From NCBI GenBank assembly GCA_905250075.1, contig CAJNOP010000085.1, forward strand, positions 616,746-680,745: DNA of 64,000 nt, written 5' to 3'. This document shows, piece after piece, positions 32,945 to 43,880 of this stretch (its first letter is position 1; each line of letters begins with the position of its first letter). Below the pieces are notes generated by a model that saw only the letters and a program-made list of their open reading frames with translations, was not told the DNA's origin and made no database searches. This stretch comes from Rotaria sp. Silwood1 (taxonomy: Eukaryota > Rotifera > Eurotatoria > Philodinida > Philodinidae). Made by a program: the position numbers and the translations under genes.

Positions 32945-34290
32945 TTGGTTAATACATTCTTGATCGATAATACACCAATTACATTGGTTTTTTCTGACAA
33001 CGTGCTGTCGCTCTACAATGTTAAGTTTTATCAGTTGATCAAGCAAACATGTGGTGATATTGTTGTCGAAGTTTTGCAGACTCAAGGAATATCTTCGATC
33101 GACAGTCTATACGCCGTATTGAAAACATCATTCATAGTAAAACCAAGAATACTAGTTAGAATGAAAGCACTAGGCAATGCTCTTCGTATAATTTAAATGA
33201 AGGGCATATGCTTATCGTAACTAGTTTTGATTTTGTTGTATCTAATACATTATTGAAAGCTTTCCATTGATTGAGCAGATAATTACCTTCATTCGAAAAT
33301 TCCGAAGATGCTCACTATTCAAAATTGACATTTCTGTGTAAGATTGTTGAAAATATGTTTTCTAGTCTCAGATAACTGAAAAGCCATGATCGGTATGACA
33401 ATCATATATCAGGCTACAATTTGATACTCTTTCTTTTAGATGAACAAAATTTATATCTATTTATTCATTTCAATTGACCTGGATCATTATTCAATATTTC
33501 AATTCTTCAAAAACCTCTTGCTGAAAGTTTACAAGACATTGTTGAAGGAAATTTTTGAAATAAATCAACGACGCAGCAACTTGTTTTGGAACGGTTCGAA
33601 TACGTTCTCTATGCGGAATAGTGTACATCAGTAATTCAGAATGTTGTTTATGAATGACGTTCTAGTATTTTTATCGAATTTTCACCATTTCTATTTAACG
33701 AATTTCCGAAAACCGAAATTTACTCACCCAACAGTTTTCACCAATTCGAAAATTGGTTTACTATAAAAACTCAGTCAACTCCTCTAAACACTCACACCGT
33801 CCAAGCCCTAAATTCACAGACTATTGATTTATCGCTGTATCTGCTTCTTGCACACGGTATTACCTTGAGATGGAACAATAATTTTCATAAATTTCGAGAA
33901 TAAGGTATTCGTACTCTAGGATATTCAACGGATTGCGATCCCAAATATCTGCGTGCAATACGATTCATCACCAGCTTCTTTACTTTCTCGCCGAATACAA
34001 GTGATCATTTTGATGGTCCTACTTTCGTAATCACTTCAGATTCTAACTGGATTTAATTTTACCTTCGTTCACGACACTGCTGTTTTGTGTCTTCAACATC
34101 CGATTCACTTAGTGACAGAATCAAAGAATACACTCTTTTCATTGACAGCTACAATGGTGCTGGGCAACGTGTCCATAAACGTCAATTTCTAACTACAAAT
34201 AATTCGTTATTTTTTCAAACGTGACCATCACTTTGTCAAAATAGATGTTAACCCGAAAGATAGACAGAATTACTTGTTTTAAACAAAAAT
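32945..34290 (+). pseudogene. Decayed ORF, probably from a transposable element
   Basis: Fragments in changing frames on the + strand: F-Y-Q-L-I-K-Q-T-C-G-D-I-V-V-E-V-L-Q near 33027; Y-S-T-D-C-D-P-K-Y-L-R-A-I-R near 33920; C-L-Q-H-P-I-H-L-V-T-E near 34090; and F-V-K-I-D-V-N-P-K-D-R-Q-N-Y near 34232. These read like relics of one long protein, and the S-T-D-C-D-P-K-Y-L style motif resembles multi-copy proteins in invertebrate genomes. The family name cannot be fixed from the sequence. An N-terminal piece may start near 32640. Confidence 0.45.
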
Positions 34291-34699
34291 TTCAAGCGAT
34301 TGTGTGTTGTCAATATTCAAGAAAACGCCAAATACACGACCGATGTGTATTCATCTAAAGGTCAGTCAAGAAAAATGACTCAAGCAGAAAAAACTGTAGT
34401 TTCATCATTTTCTCTGTAATTCACTGAATTCGTTCGAGAAATACAGTTCTGAATACAGACCCTCTTTGTTTGTTTGAAAAACAAGAAATCACAAAACTGC
34501 TAAAATTGTTGATTTTGTACAACGTATGATAAGACATTATACTATCATTATTTTCGAAACAATAAATGTTGTATGACAATAGTTCGTTCATAAAACGAAA
34601 TTCCATTTTAACGAGCGAAATCGACACTGTGATAAAACTTCTCAATTTGAATTTCAGTTTGGCGACTAGAAAATTGTATGCTTATCGATTTTATTGAGA

Positions 34700-35420
34700 G
34701 AGATAACTTTTTATTATTTATAGAAAATATTATGAATAAAATACTAAAACATACGAGAGAGAAAGTAAAAGAAAAGAACCGCTAATCAAATTATTTATTA
34801 TGAATTATTTTTTTTCAGTAAGAACGATGTGGAATAGAAGATTAAGATCATGTGATTCTGTCATTTGAAACGTTTTATTTGAATCTTTTTTCTCACAAAG
34901 TCTTTTGGCTGTTATTTCATTCTTCGTGGAAAACGTGCGATAGTTCGTAAATAGAGAGAATTAATTGGAAAAATTTATCAGCAGGTCATGCAATTTCTTT
35001 TTCTGTAGATCATCATACATACCTATCTTGCATTCATCGACAAGCATGTCGAACATATCGATCAGATATATTATGCTTGCCGTTAACATTCATCTGTTGG
35101 CTTTGGTTAAACTGGATTAGTAAAATGACGACAAACTAGCTATATCGTAGTCAATCACAACTTTTTGATTATTGGTTATTAAGGCTTCGACGAAAGCCCA
35201 AGCGGCAACTTTTTATCACAAATCCTGCTTATTTCGTAAGTTTACAAAAATGTTGCTTGTTTCGACTGAAGTTAATAAAAGATATACCCTTTGAGAGTTA
35301 CAGTTGTGTAAGAAAAATATCAAGTTTACTTTCCTAGCTGTAGATTTTATTTGATGAAAGGAATAAACTCATCATCTTGCTATTTATGTAACATTATTGA
35401 TTTTAAATAAAATTCGAGAT
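34700..35420. other. Non-coding stretch
   Basis: AT-rich, no gene or repeat recognised on either strand. Confidence 0.45.
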
Positions 35421-35430
35421 ATTTTAAATA

Positions 35431-35551
35431 GGGGTCGGATTGAATCATAAAATATAGGATATCTTGTCTACGTAGTATGTGAACTACCTATGTAGTTCAC
35501 ATACTACGTAGACAAGATGTCCTATATTCTAAGGTTTCATTCTAAGACCTG
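35431..35551. mobile_element. Small foldback element with target-site duplication
   Basis: Core arms of 37 nt (35451-35487 and 35492-35528) pair almost perfectly around a 4-nt loop, and weaker pairing extends outwards to about 35432 and 35550. The outside is flanked by the same 11 bases, attttaaatag, at about 35421-35431 and 35552-35562 (the last base of the left copy may belong to the element). A palindrome bounded by a direct repeat is the structure expected of a foldback/MITE insertion. Confidence 0.7.
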
Positions 35552-35727
35552 ATTTTAAATAGCAGTCCTCGTTTTTATTATTTATTTAATAAACATTTTT
35601 CTTTTTTCAGATCCAATTGATTAAACCTTGTTTTTTATTATTTAGTGTATTGAAACGAATGCACATACACGGATCGATATTACTCTTCCGCTATTACCAA
35701 GGAACTACCTTCGAAAGCTCTTTGCAT

Positions 35728-35895
35728 CTAGTTACCCAGCTTCCAAGCATGTGAATCAATGTTCCAGAGAGCTCGGTCAATGTCAGGACCTTTCTCGTCT
35801 ATTGTAAACTCTTCCGTAGCTGACTTTTCATGTCGAGCATAAAAGTTGTTCGTTCTTGAGATAATCAACAGCGAAGCCCAATCTGGTTGAACCAT
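35728..35895 (-). CDS. Possible 55-residue ORF
   Basis: Opens with M-V-Q-P-D-W-A-S and ends with D-S-H-A-W-K-L-G-N before TAG. Composition is soluble and protein-like (Trp, Asp, Glu, His spread evenly) and the local GC content is higher than around it. I recognise no family, and it may be a fragment of another decayed element or a remnant exon. Weak call. Confidence 0.2.
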   Translation of the reverse strand: MVQPDWASLLIISRTNNFYARHEKSATEEFTIDEKGPDIDRALWNIDSHAWKLGN

Positions 35896-36407
35896 TACTT
35901 TTCATTGCTGTCATCATCAAAATGAACCGAAATTAGTAAGAAATTTGAACACTTACTCTACCTATTTCTAGATCTCCTTCTAGCAATGAAATGCAGCAAA
36001 CAGTACAGTATTTATTTGCCAATGCATGAGATCTTGCAGCACTTCTAAGTGTCAACATTTTGGACAAAAATAGAAATGCAACACTAAATTCAGTATCATA
36101 AAATTTCATTTAACCAACAAATAGCTCCTCTATATTATGTTAAAAACAAGATAATAAATAGCGTGAATATTCAAGCATTACGAAACATAACCACTTTACT
36201 TGATTGAATTTAATTAAAAAAATCTGATTTCAACTGTTTCTCTCTTGAGTTGTATGTGAATAATGAAATAATCATGATTTTGCAAGTGAAAAATGTTCTT
36301 TATTATACATAATGCATTCGTTTACATATCATGTTCACACTAAGAATTTAGTAAAAATTTGTTAAATAGCAATCCATGAATGTCTTTCATTAAAAAAGAA
36401 AAGCAGT

Positions 36408-36629
36408 TCATTTTTTTGGTTTCCGTGATCCTGAATAACATTTCTTGATTTCCTCACGATGTTTAATAGTCATAACATGAATTTCTTTTTCTAATTTGTT
36501 AATGCTCTTATTTAATTCTTTGGAAATATATGTGCTTCTTTGCTGTCTTTTTTTAACCAGCGTGTCAAGTTGCTCCATTAATTCCAAGCGACGTTTTTTA
36601 ATGTCATTGACAGTTTCCACGTTACTCAT
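36408..36629 (-). CDS. Small Lys/Glu-rich coiled-coil protein
   Basis: 73 residues starting M-S-N-V-E-T-V-N-D-I and ending S-G-S-R-K-P-K-K. Leu/Ile spacing (R-R-L-E-L-M-E-Q-L-D-T-L-V, then I-N-K-L-E-K-E-I) suggests an amphipathic helix or coiled coil over residues 8-60. An AG acceptor (ctattttag, exon start 36658) lies 29 nt before the ATG on this strand, and an AATAAA signal (36300-36305 on the minus strand) lies about 100 nt after the stop, so it looks like a real terminal exon or a trans-spliced single-exon gene. Function unknown. Confidence 0.5.
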   Translation of the reverse strand: MSNVETVNDIKKRRLELMEQLDTLVKKRQQRSTYISKELNKSINKLEKEIHVMTIKHREEIKKCYSGSRKPKK

Positions 36630-36659
36630 TGTTCTCAAAGAATAAATTTGACTGATTTC

Positions 36660-39417
36660 TAAAATAGAACAGAAAAGTGAAAATATCTTAAACTATAAGA
36701 AACAAAGTACATTATTCAATGAAATGTTATTAGCAACAGTAGAGATATTATTTGAAACAAAGCTATGAATAATAGTAATATGATGTGTCATATAGATTGA
36801 TTCGATCTATGATATAATACGTTCAAAACTCACTTATTTATTTTTATATTATGTGTAGGTAATATTTGATTCTACAAAAAATGTAACCATATAATTTTAG
36901 CGCACTCTGAAGTATAATATGACACGATCAGCTCAAGCCAATTGATGTGAAGTGCTTCAAAAATAAAATTAAAATCAGACTATTCTAATTCTTATTGAGA
37001 AAAAGTTTATTGGCACATAAAATATGACCACTAATAATAGTATATAATAATTACATCATATGAAATTTGAAAGGTTTTTGGACTGCAGTGGAATTTCAGA
37101 GCATAAATCGTTTGCTAATCGATGTTTGAATAAAGTCATGGACTACTAAATCGCACGTTTCAAAGCGGTAAATACATTCTTGGATCGAGAAGGTATTAGG
37201 AACTTTCTTGTTCATAGATTAAATATGTAGAATACGTCTCTGAAGCCACTGCCAATATCTGAGAGTACATGTTTTCAAAAAAATGACGAAAATTTTTATC
37301 TGAAGACTCTACATGTATATAATATAAGTCTCATAGTGAATCAAAGAAAGAAAAGCTTCAAACAAAAATTACATCCTAATGTTTTTCTTTTCAAAGTACT
37401 AAATGTTATCAATTAATAGCACAAGTAGAAAAGTCTATTGATTTTGAAATTCCAAATATTGCTTATCTCTCTTCTTCTTAACTACTGACAAAAACTATCA
37501 CTAATATCCAAAGGAATAATATTTAAGAGCAAAAATATTTAAAAAAATATGAAACAAATGAATTTTCTCGAATATTAATAAAATTTATTTAGCCACTATA
37601 TAAAAAAGTACTGTTATCTTCTGTATTTCATACAGACTGCGCAAAATTCTCGCCTACTCCAATGTTCTATTTCTATAATATTCAGTTAGATTATACTTGC
37701 ATAAATCTTTGAGTTAATCGAAGCAAGTTTCGAGCGATTATGCGAGGAGTGTGTAATATTTAAGTTATCAATAAAATATGTATGCGAAATTCTCTGCTGT
37801 TTCTTTCTGCAACAAAGGTAGAAAAGAAAAATGAAAAAGCAAACATTTAACATAATCGTTGTTTGGAGGACAAAGAATCACTTCATCTAATTTAATAGCA
37901 TTTCATATTTACTCTCAATTATTACGCATATGAATATTTGCGCCGCCCAGTGACAAATCCTTTTTGTTACACACAAAATTCTATATACTTGGCAATAAGT
38001 GAAACACGTTTCTTTTTATGTTTTGTTGATTCGAATATTTATAAATGCAAATGTCTTTTTCAGATGACTACACAGGTTGTAAACTCAAATTGTGTTTCCA
38101 TGTTATGATCAACATTATGATAGTATTAACTAATATTAAGTATAGACTTTTAAATAGTGCCAATTATAGTGTTTAAAACACATGATTTATATTCAAAATA
38201 TGAAAATTATTTCTTTGATAGTAAAAAATAATGTTTCATCATATGGTACTTCCATCTCTTTTGATATGTAGCTAATAAATAAATTGGTCGATCCTCATTA
38301 CATTCAATATATACAAACAAAATTCGACTAGTTCTTTCTTTCAATTTACAAGGTAGATCATAACATAGTACTACGATAAGAAACTGAAATATCTCTTTTT
38401 TTTGTTGATGTAAATGAGTTGATTGTTTTGGTAGTGATGGAAACTTATTTAAAGTTTTTTTTCATAGGAACAATGTAAACAAAGACTACTGTAAAGTTAT
38501 ATTTTTGGTCTTACTGAAGAAATTTAATTTATTGTCAAATAAAAAAAATACATCTGAGGTGCTTCATGAATTATTTTCAATTGTCATCCAAGAAAATAAG
38601 AAGAAGAAATCAAAGTGAACTTTATTGGTGTACACAGAAATCTTTCAAAACTAGTAGTCAGTTTAAATGTTGAAATTCTTGCCCTATCAATAAAATGCAT
38701 AATTGCAGCCATTTGCTCATTGACTTCTTTTCAATAACCAGTGTTCCATCTTTGAAAATTTAGACTGTTGAAATAGTTCTGAAAACATGTTCTATCTGAA
38801 TAAGTACAATATGATTCATAAATTTTGTTTTTATGTCTTTTTATTATGTATTTGACATTAAGTAAAGTTTTTTCATTGAGGTCAAAAATATTACTTGATA
38901 GTAGCCTTCATTTACGTTATTCTAAAGAAAAGAAAATCTTTAATAACAATCTTCTACTAACTAAAAAATCAGTTCCCTCGAATGAAGTAAAGCAGAGATA
39001 TTTGCACTGTATATCATAGTGCTATTTATGGATCACTCTCTGTACTCGATGACCAAATCATGTTCTTTCTCCTATGATGTTTCAGTACGTATACCATTAA
39101 TATCAAACTTCATTTATATTTGACATATCACACAATGACAAAACAGTATCAAAACGTCTACAAGCTTTTTTTGTTTCTATTTCAAGAATCGAGTTTTAGA
39201 CAATGAAAGTATTGTTATTATGAGATCGTGATCATATGTTCTTTTTTGTTAAGGAACAAAGAATGGCGAAGGAAGGAAGCAAGAGGCATACTAGACTATC
39301 GACGGGTGTGAAGGAAAGAAAGAAAAAATAGAAAAAAAAACAGTGATGTTTATTATTAGCAAATATTTTTTGCGTTCTGTTCTTTGTATTGTTTTATAGG
39401 AGCTCAAAAAGAAGCTT
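36660..39417. other. Gene-poor intergenic stretch
   Basis: AT-rich. Only short chance reading frames on either strand (for example 38825-39019). I see no RNA gene, tandem repeat or transposase fragment. Confidence 0.45.
39406..39410 (-). terminator. RNA polymerase III terminator of tRNA-Leu
   Basis: Five T residues on the minus strand, 8 nt downstream of the tRNA 3' end; the usual oligo-T stop for Pol III. Confidence 0.7.
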
Positions 39418-39496
39418 GACAGTAGTGGGATTCGAACCCACGCCACAAGTGACCAGTACCTGAAACTGGCGCCTTAGACCGCTCGGCCATACTGTC
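39418..39496 (-). tRNA. tRNA-Leu (anticodon CAG)
   Basis: On the minus strand the sequence folds as a class II tRNA: acceptor stem GACAGTA/TACTGTC, D arm GCC...GGC with GAGCGGTCTAA loop, anticodon stem CCAGT/ACTGG with loop TTCAGGT (anticodon CAG, + strand 39460-39462), an 11-nt variable arm, and T arm GTGGG-TTCGAAT-CCCAC. No intron. D-loop and T-loop sequences match the internal A and B box promoter of RNA polymerase III. CCA is not encoded, as normal in eukaryotes. Confidence 0.95.
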
Positions 39497-42400
39497 AATA
39501 CGACTCTTTAGAAATATACTTATTTAAAATGAATCTCATTTCATTACAATAATACTCAATCCTTCTTGTCGATATATAATTGTAGAAATCAATGATTCAT
39601 TTTAATCATGTATGATTGATCATGTAAAAAAAAATACCCATTATGTTTCATAAGAATATTTAGATTATCGAAACTTATTATTTGAGTACTTTGAAGAAAG
39701 AACATTTTTATTGATCATACTCACTAAGCTTGTAAAAACAAATGCAAACATATAACTTATCAACCTCAATTGTGGAAAACAACTATAAAATTAGTCAATA
39801 AAAACAGTTAATATCTATTTTTTTGCTTTCGATCTTTGACATGAACTTTTTTCTCTTCTATCTATTTTTTATTTCGTCCTTGTGAACTAGATCTATACAG
39901 AATATATATTTGAGTACATTCATTATTAGAACAAAACTTGTAAAACTAATTCAAGGAAAAATAAATAAATAGGTGGTACTTATGAAAAACAGAACAACAT
40001 GATTTAATAAATGAGAGCATATGATTGACATCTTAAATGATCTTTGCATATGTTTTATATATACTTTGATTCACATCCTAACTAATTCACAATGACATCC
40101 ATAATAGAAACTGTCTAGAGATATTCACACGTATACTCAACATATTATGAGAAATAAACATCACATGTATGATAAGTGACATTATTATAAAGGTTGACTG
40201 GCAATTGGCTGCTTTTATTTATATATTTGAGATCTCATAGACCTTTACGAGTTGTAGTTGACGTTTCAACACATTTTTCTATATTGGAAAAAGTTTTAAT
40301 TATTATTATTTGACAAATAAATTGAAGATAGGACTTCTTGTGTTGAAAATATATGAATAGTCAACATATTTGTCGGTTTCTGTACAGTATCAAGCATACT
40401 AACACTTATAGTAGCTTTCTACCAATCGATTGTCTATGAAAGTCCGTTTATTCAGATATGAACGAAGACAGATTCAAGAATTCAGATTTAAGTTACAACA
40501 AGAGCCCACGATCAATTTTGGAGACTTTTGCAAAGGATCAAAAACATTGAAAGAAAGAATAAGTAGACATATATCGATGAGAATGATTCAAAAACTAATC
40601 AACAGAAGATTCGATATAGATTTATAGAAATGAGTTGCTTATAAGGATAAGTTATACGTTATCAATACAATCCTAAGCTCAGGATAATGATTGATTAGAT
40701 TGTCATACAACTTGAAGCTTTATTAATAACTCTGTATCTTTTTAGTTTTCTATTATCAACACTCGTTGCCTAATTAATACTAAGAGCCACACTACAAAAC
40801 TTCATTAACCATTTAGAAAGAAAGAAATATGATAGCCTTCGAAAAGAAAACATTCGTAACACTTACCAGTAGTGTAAAGTATACGTGGAATCGTTATGCT
40901 GAATTTGTGATCAAATTTTGTGTCGGTCGTATCATAGATAACACCATTGTTGTTGATTGAGAAAGTACAAAATGAAAAGAAAAGAGAATAGTATTACGAA
41001 TAAAGTAAGTAAAGAAGATATCAATTGAAGTTGTTTTCATTAAAAGTTTCTTTTGGATTTGAATTTTTTTAATATTAATATGCAATAATACCACTATATG
41101 GACGCTAAGATGTTTTTATTCCAAGGTGCCTCATCTACTTAACAAAATAAACATGCTAAAATTATCTATTAAACTTGTCCAGAAAAGTACTAGTTATGTT
41201 GATTTAATTTGAACCTATAGCTACTTCTTATATTGACACATACGTTCTCATGGGATATTCCAAAACTAATAGGCTAAATGTATTTATAGAAAGTAAGGTG
41301 AGACATTAACATTGTTGAACTGATCAGATCCTGTCTTTCTTCATCAGTTTTACTAAAAAAGAAACTACCCTACTTTTCATCGAAAAAGACAATAAAATAG
41401 CAGCAGATTTTGAAACTACACTTATTATTGTTCTTAGATTGATGTCTACAAATTTTTGGAAAAATATCATATAAATAGATAAAATAAAATAAAATACTTA
41501 AGTTTACTTACAGTATCTGTCGATAGTGTGGAATATTTGTACACGAGTATTCGATTAATTACCAACACCGAGAAATGTATTGCTAACATATCCCAACATT
41601 TATTGCGAATTTTATTTGATTAGATATGAACCTTTTAGTTTTTAAACATGTTGTAACATACACAGACCAAAATTAGAGTTTCTTGTACAACTAGTGACGC
41701 AAGATTTCGTCAAGCTGCAGATGTAAAGGTGAAAAGTGTGAAAACTTTTTTAACCTCGATTTTCAGCATAGAGAAAAAAAAGTGAAAACTTTTCTATTAA
41801 GCATTTAGAAGTGTATTCTCAATACTTTTATGAGTTTTTTTTTCAAAAACGTAAAAAGTGATATTTATAAATGTGATTTAATTATTTCAATACTTGTTAT
41901 TAATTTAGATGATAGAAATTAACATGACACCATTATTCAGATACCATTGCTCATAGATTTTCAAAATCGTTGTAATTTTACGAATAAGAGGTTGTTCTAT
42001 CTGAAGAAGAGAAAATCATTGTATTATCTCTATATGTGTACCTTCAAAATACGTCATCTGTGTAATTAATTATAGATGAGATGATGTATACCTCGGACAT
42101 TTGAAATCAAATAGTAAATGAATCATGCGCAAACTATTAACAAATGACTTTGGAAAATAGATGCTACTGTATTAGTTTTGTATCGTCTACATCTAAATTG
42201 ATTTTCTTATTCAAACAAACGATTCTTTATTGGATAAGTTAATGGAGCAGACACTATTAGTTTGAAATAATCGGTTAGAATTTGTAAAGTAAACAAGATT
42301 AGTTGTTACAGGAGACTATAGGATGTAGCTTTTTTTGTTACAGTTTAACATCTTCTTAATGAATTAATCAGCAATAATTTGTCATTGTTTGATCTTTCTT

Positions 42401-43880
42401 GTATTGTTCAGATTTTCTTGTAAACAAAATGGTTCATTATCCACAATATTTTTTAGTTATTTCCTGACCAGGTGTTAACTCAACGATTATTTATCAAATG
42501 ATTAGACGTGAATGATGTATGTTGAGCATAGAAATAAATCATATTGATCGCTGTTATATCTGACGTAATTATGAGAAATCGCATAAATAATATACACAAT
42601 TTTTACAAAAAATATTTAGCAATAACTGAAAAGTAGCTAGAAATTAGCCTGATGACGACGGAAATTATTTCGACCGAGTATATTTACTACAGATGACTAA
42701 AAAATTATATAGCTTTCTGTCAGGAATTGTCAAATATGAGATATGATCGATTGATCAAATACTAAAAATGTCTAGCTAGGATGTACTATAGTAAACATCA
42801 GTATTTCACTGCATGTTTGTGAATATAAAAAAGAATTGAATTACAAAATATATTAAATACATTTCTTAAAAAGTAATAACGATTTTGCCACAGTCATAAA
42901 AAATATCAAGAGTCAACAGGCAAGCTGTTATCATTGAGGTTTAGCATCATGTTTTCGACGTATATCAAATTACTGTTATCAAAGAAAGCAAATATAAGTT
43001 GTTGCCAGTACAAGAAAAAAGGGTAAAGGGCAGAAACAGTAAAAACAAAACACAATATATTTTACGTGATAAAGGTTCGTTGACAACGTGTGCCGTAAAA
43101 ACAATAACAGCACAATTGAAAAGTCCATTAAAACGATAAAATTTGTTTTTTATCAAAGGATAAGTTCAAAAATGAAAGTTGAAAATATGTTAAGTTTGCT
43201 AACGTTATAATATATATGAAAATAAGATAAAAATATACACCATTAGTTATTTTTAGAACAAAAAAACACAAGCTATTCTTACACGTAAAATATATAAACA
43301 AAATCTAATCGATTAAGAGAAAACGATAACTAGATACTTAAAATTACGTTGAATCTATTGATGACTTTGTAATAAATCAAGGCAAAATATACCTTGATTT
43401 TCAAAACCTCGATTCTTGATTGATCATGTCCGCATATTTATTATACATGGTTAAATTTTATCATGTATCATATCAAGAAAACCTTGTCATAAGACAAATG
43501 AAAAAAATGAATTGATTGCTTTTTGTGTATATGAACAAGAATAGAATAAGGACGAGAACATCACTTTTTTTTTCTTTGTCTTCGTTAATGTGCCGTGCAT
43601 AATGTGACTTCAACAGTAACCATACTAATTTGTCATATCTTTTTTTTTTGGGTATCACGCATCAACAACACAACCAGTACGCATGCTTTTGTTGTCAGCT
43701 GATAGAAAAATAACCTTCTTATTTGTATGAGGTATTATATGATAACGAAAGACGCAAAAAGAAGGAGAAAAGAAAGAAAAACAAACATATGACTTAACGT
43801 AGAAAAAAGGGTCCCTGAGCATTTATTTCTTTAACTATATCGATACTCAGTCTTTCAGTAGTGATACACAAGGAGGAAAA
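39497..43880. other. Intergenic stretch upstream of the transporter gene
   Basis: AT-rich. Short reading frames (40430-40627 +, 40894-41094 -, 42965-43156 -) have no recognisable domain or splice support. The SLC22 promoter must lie at its right end. An AG acceptor tctttcag ends at 43858, 22 nt before the SLC22 start codon. Confidence 0.45.

Noticed and set aside
40430..41094. Short frames 40430-40627 (+) and 40894-41094 (-)
   Set aside because: The first lacks an ATG at its stated start and both lack recognisable features or polyadenylation context.
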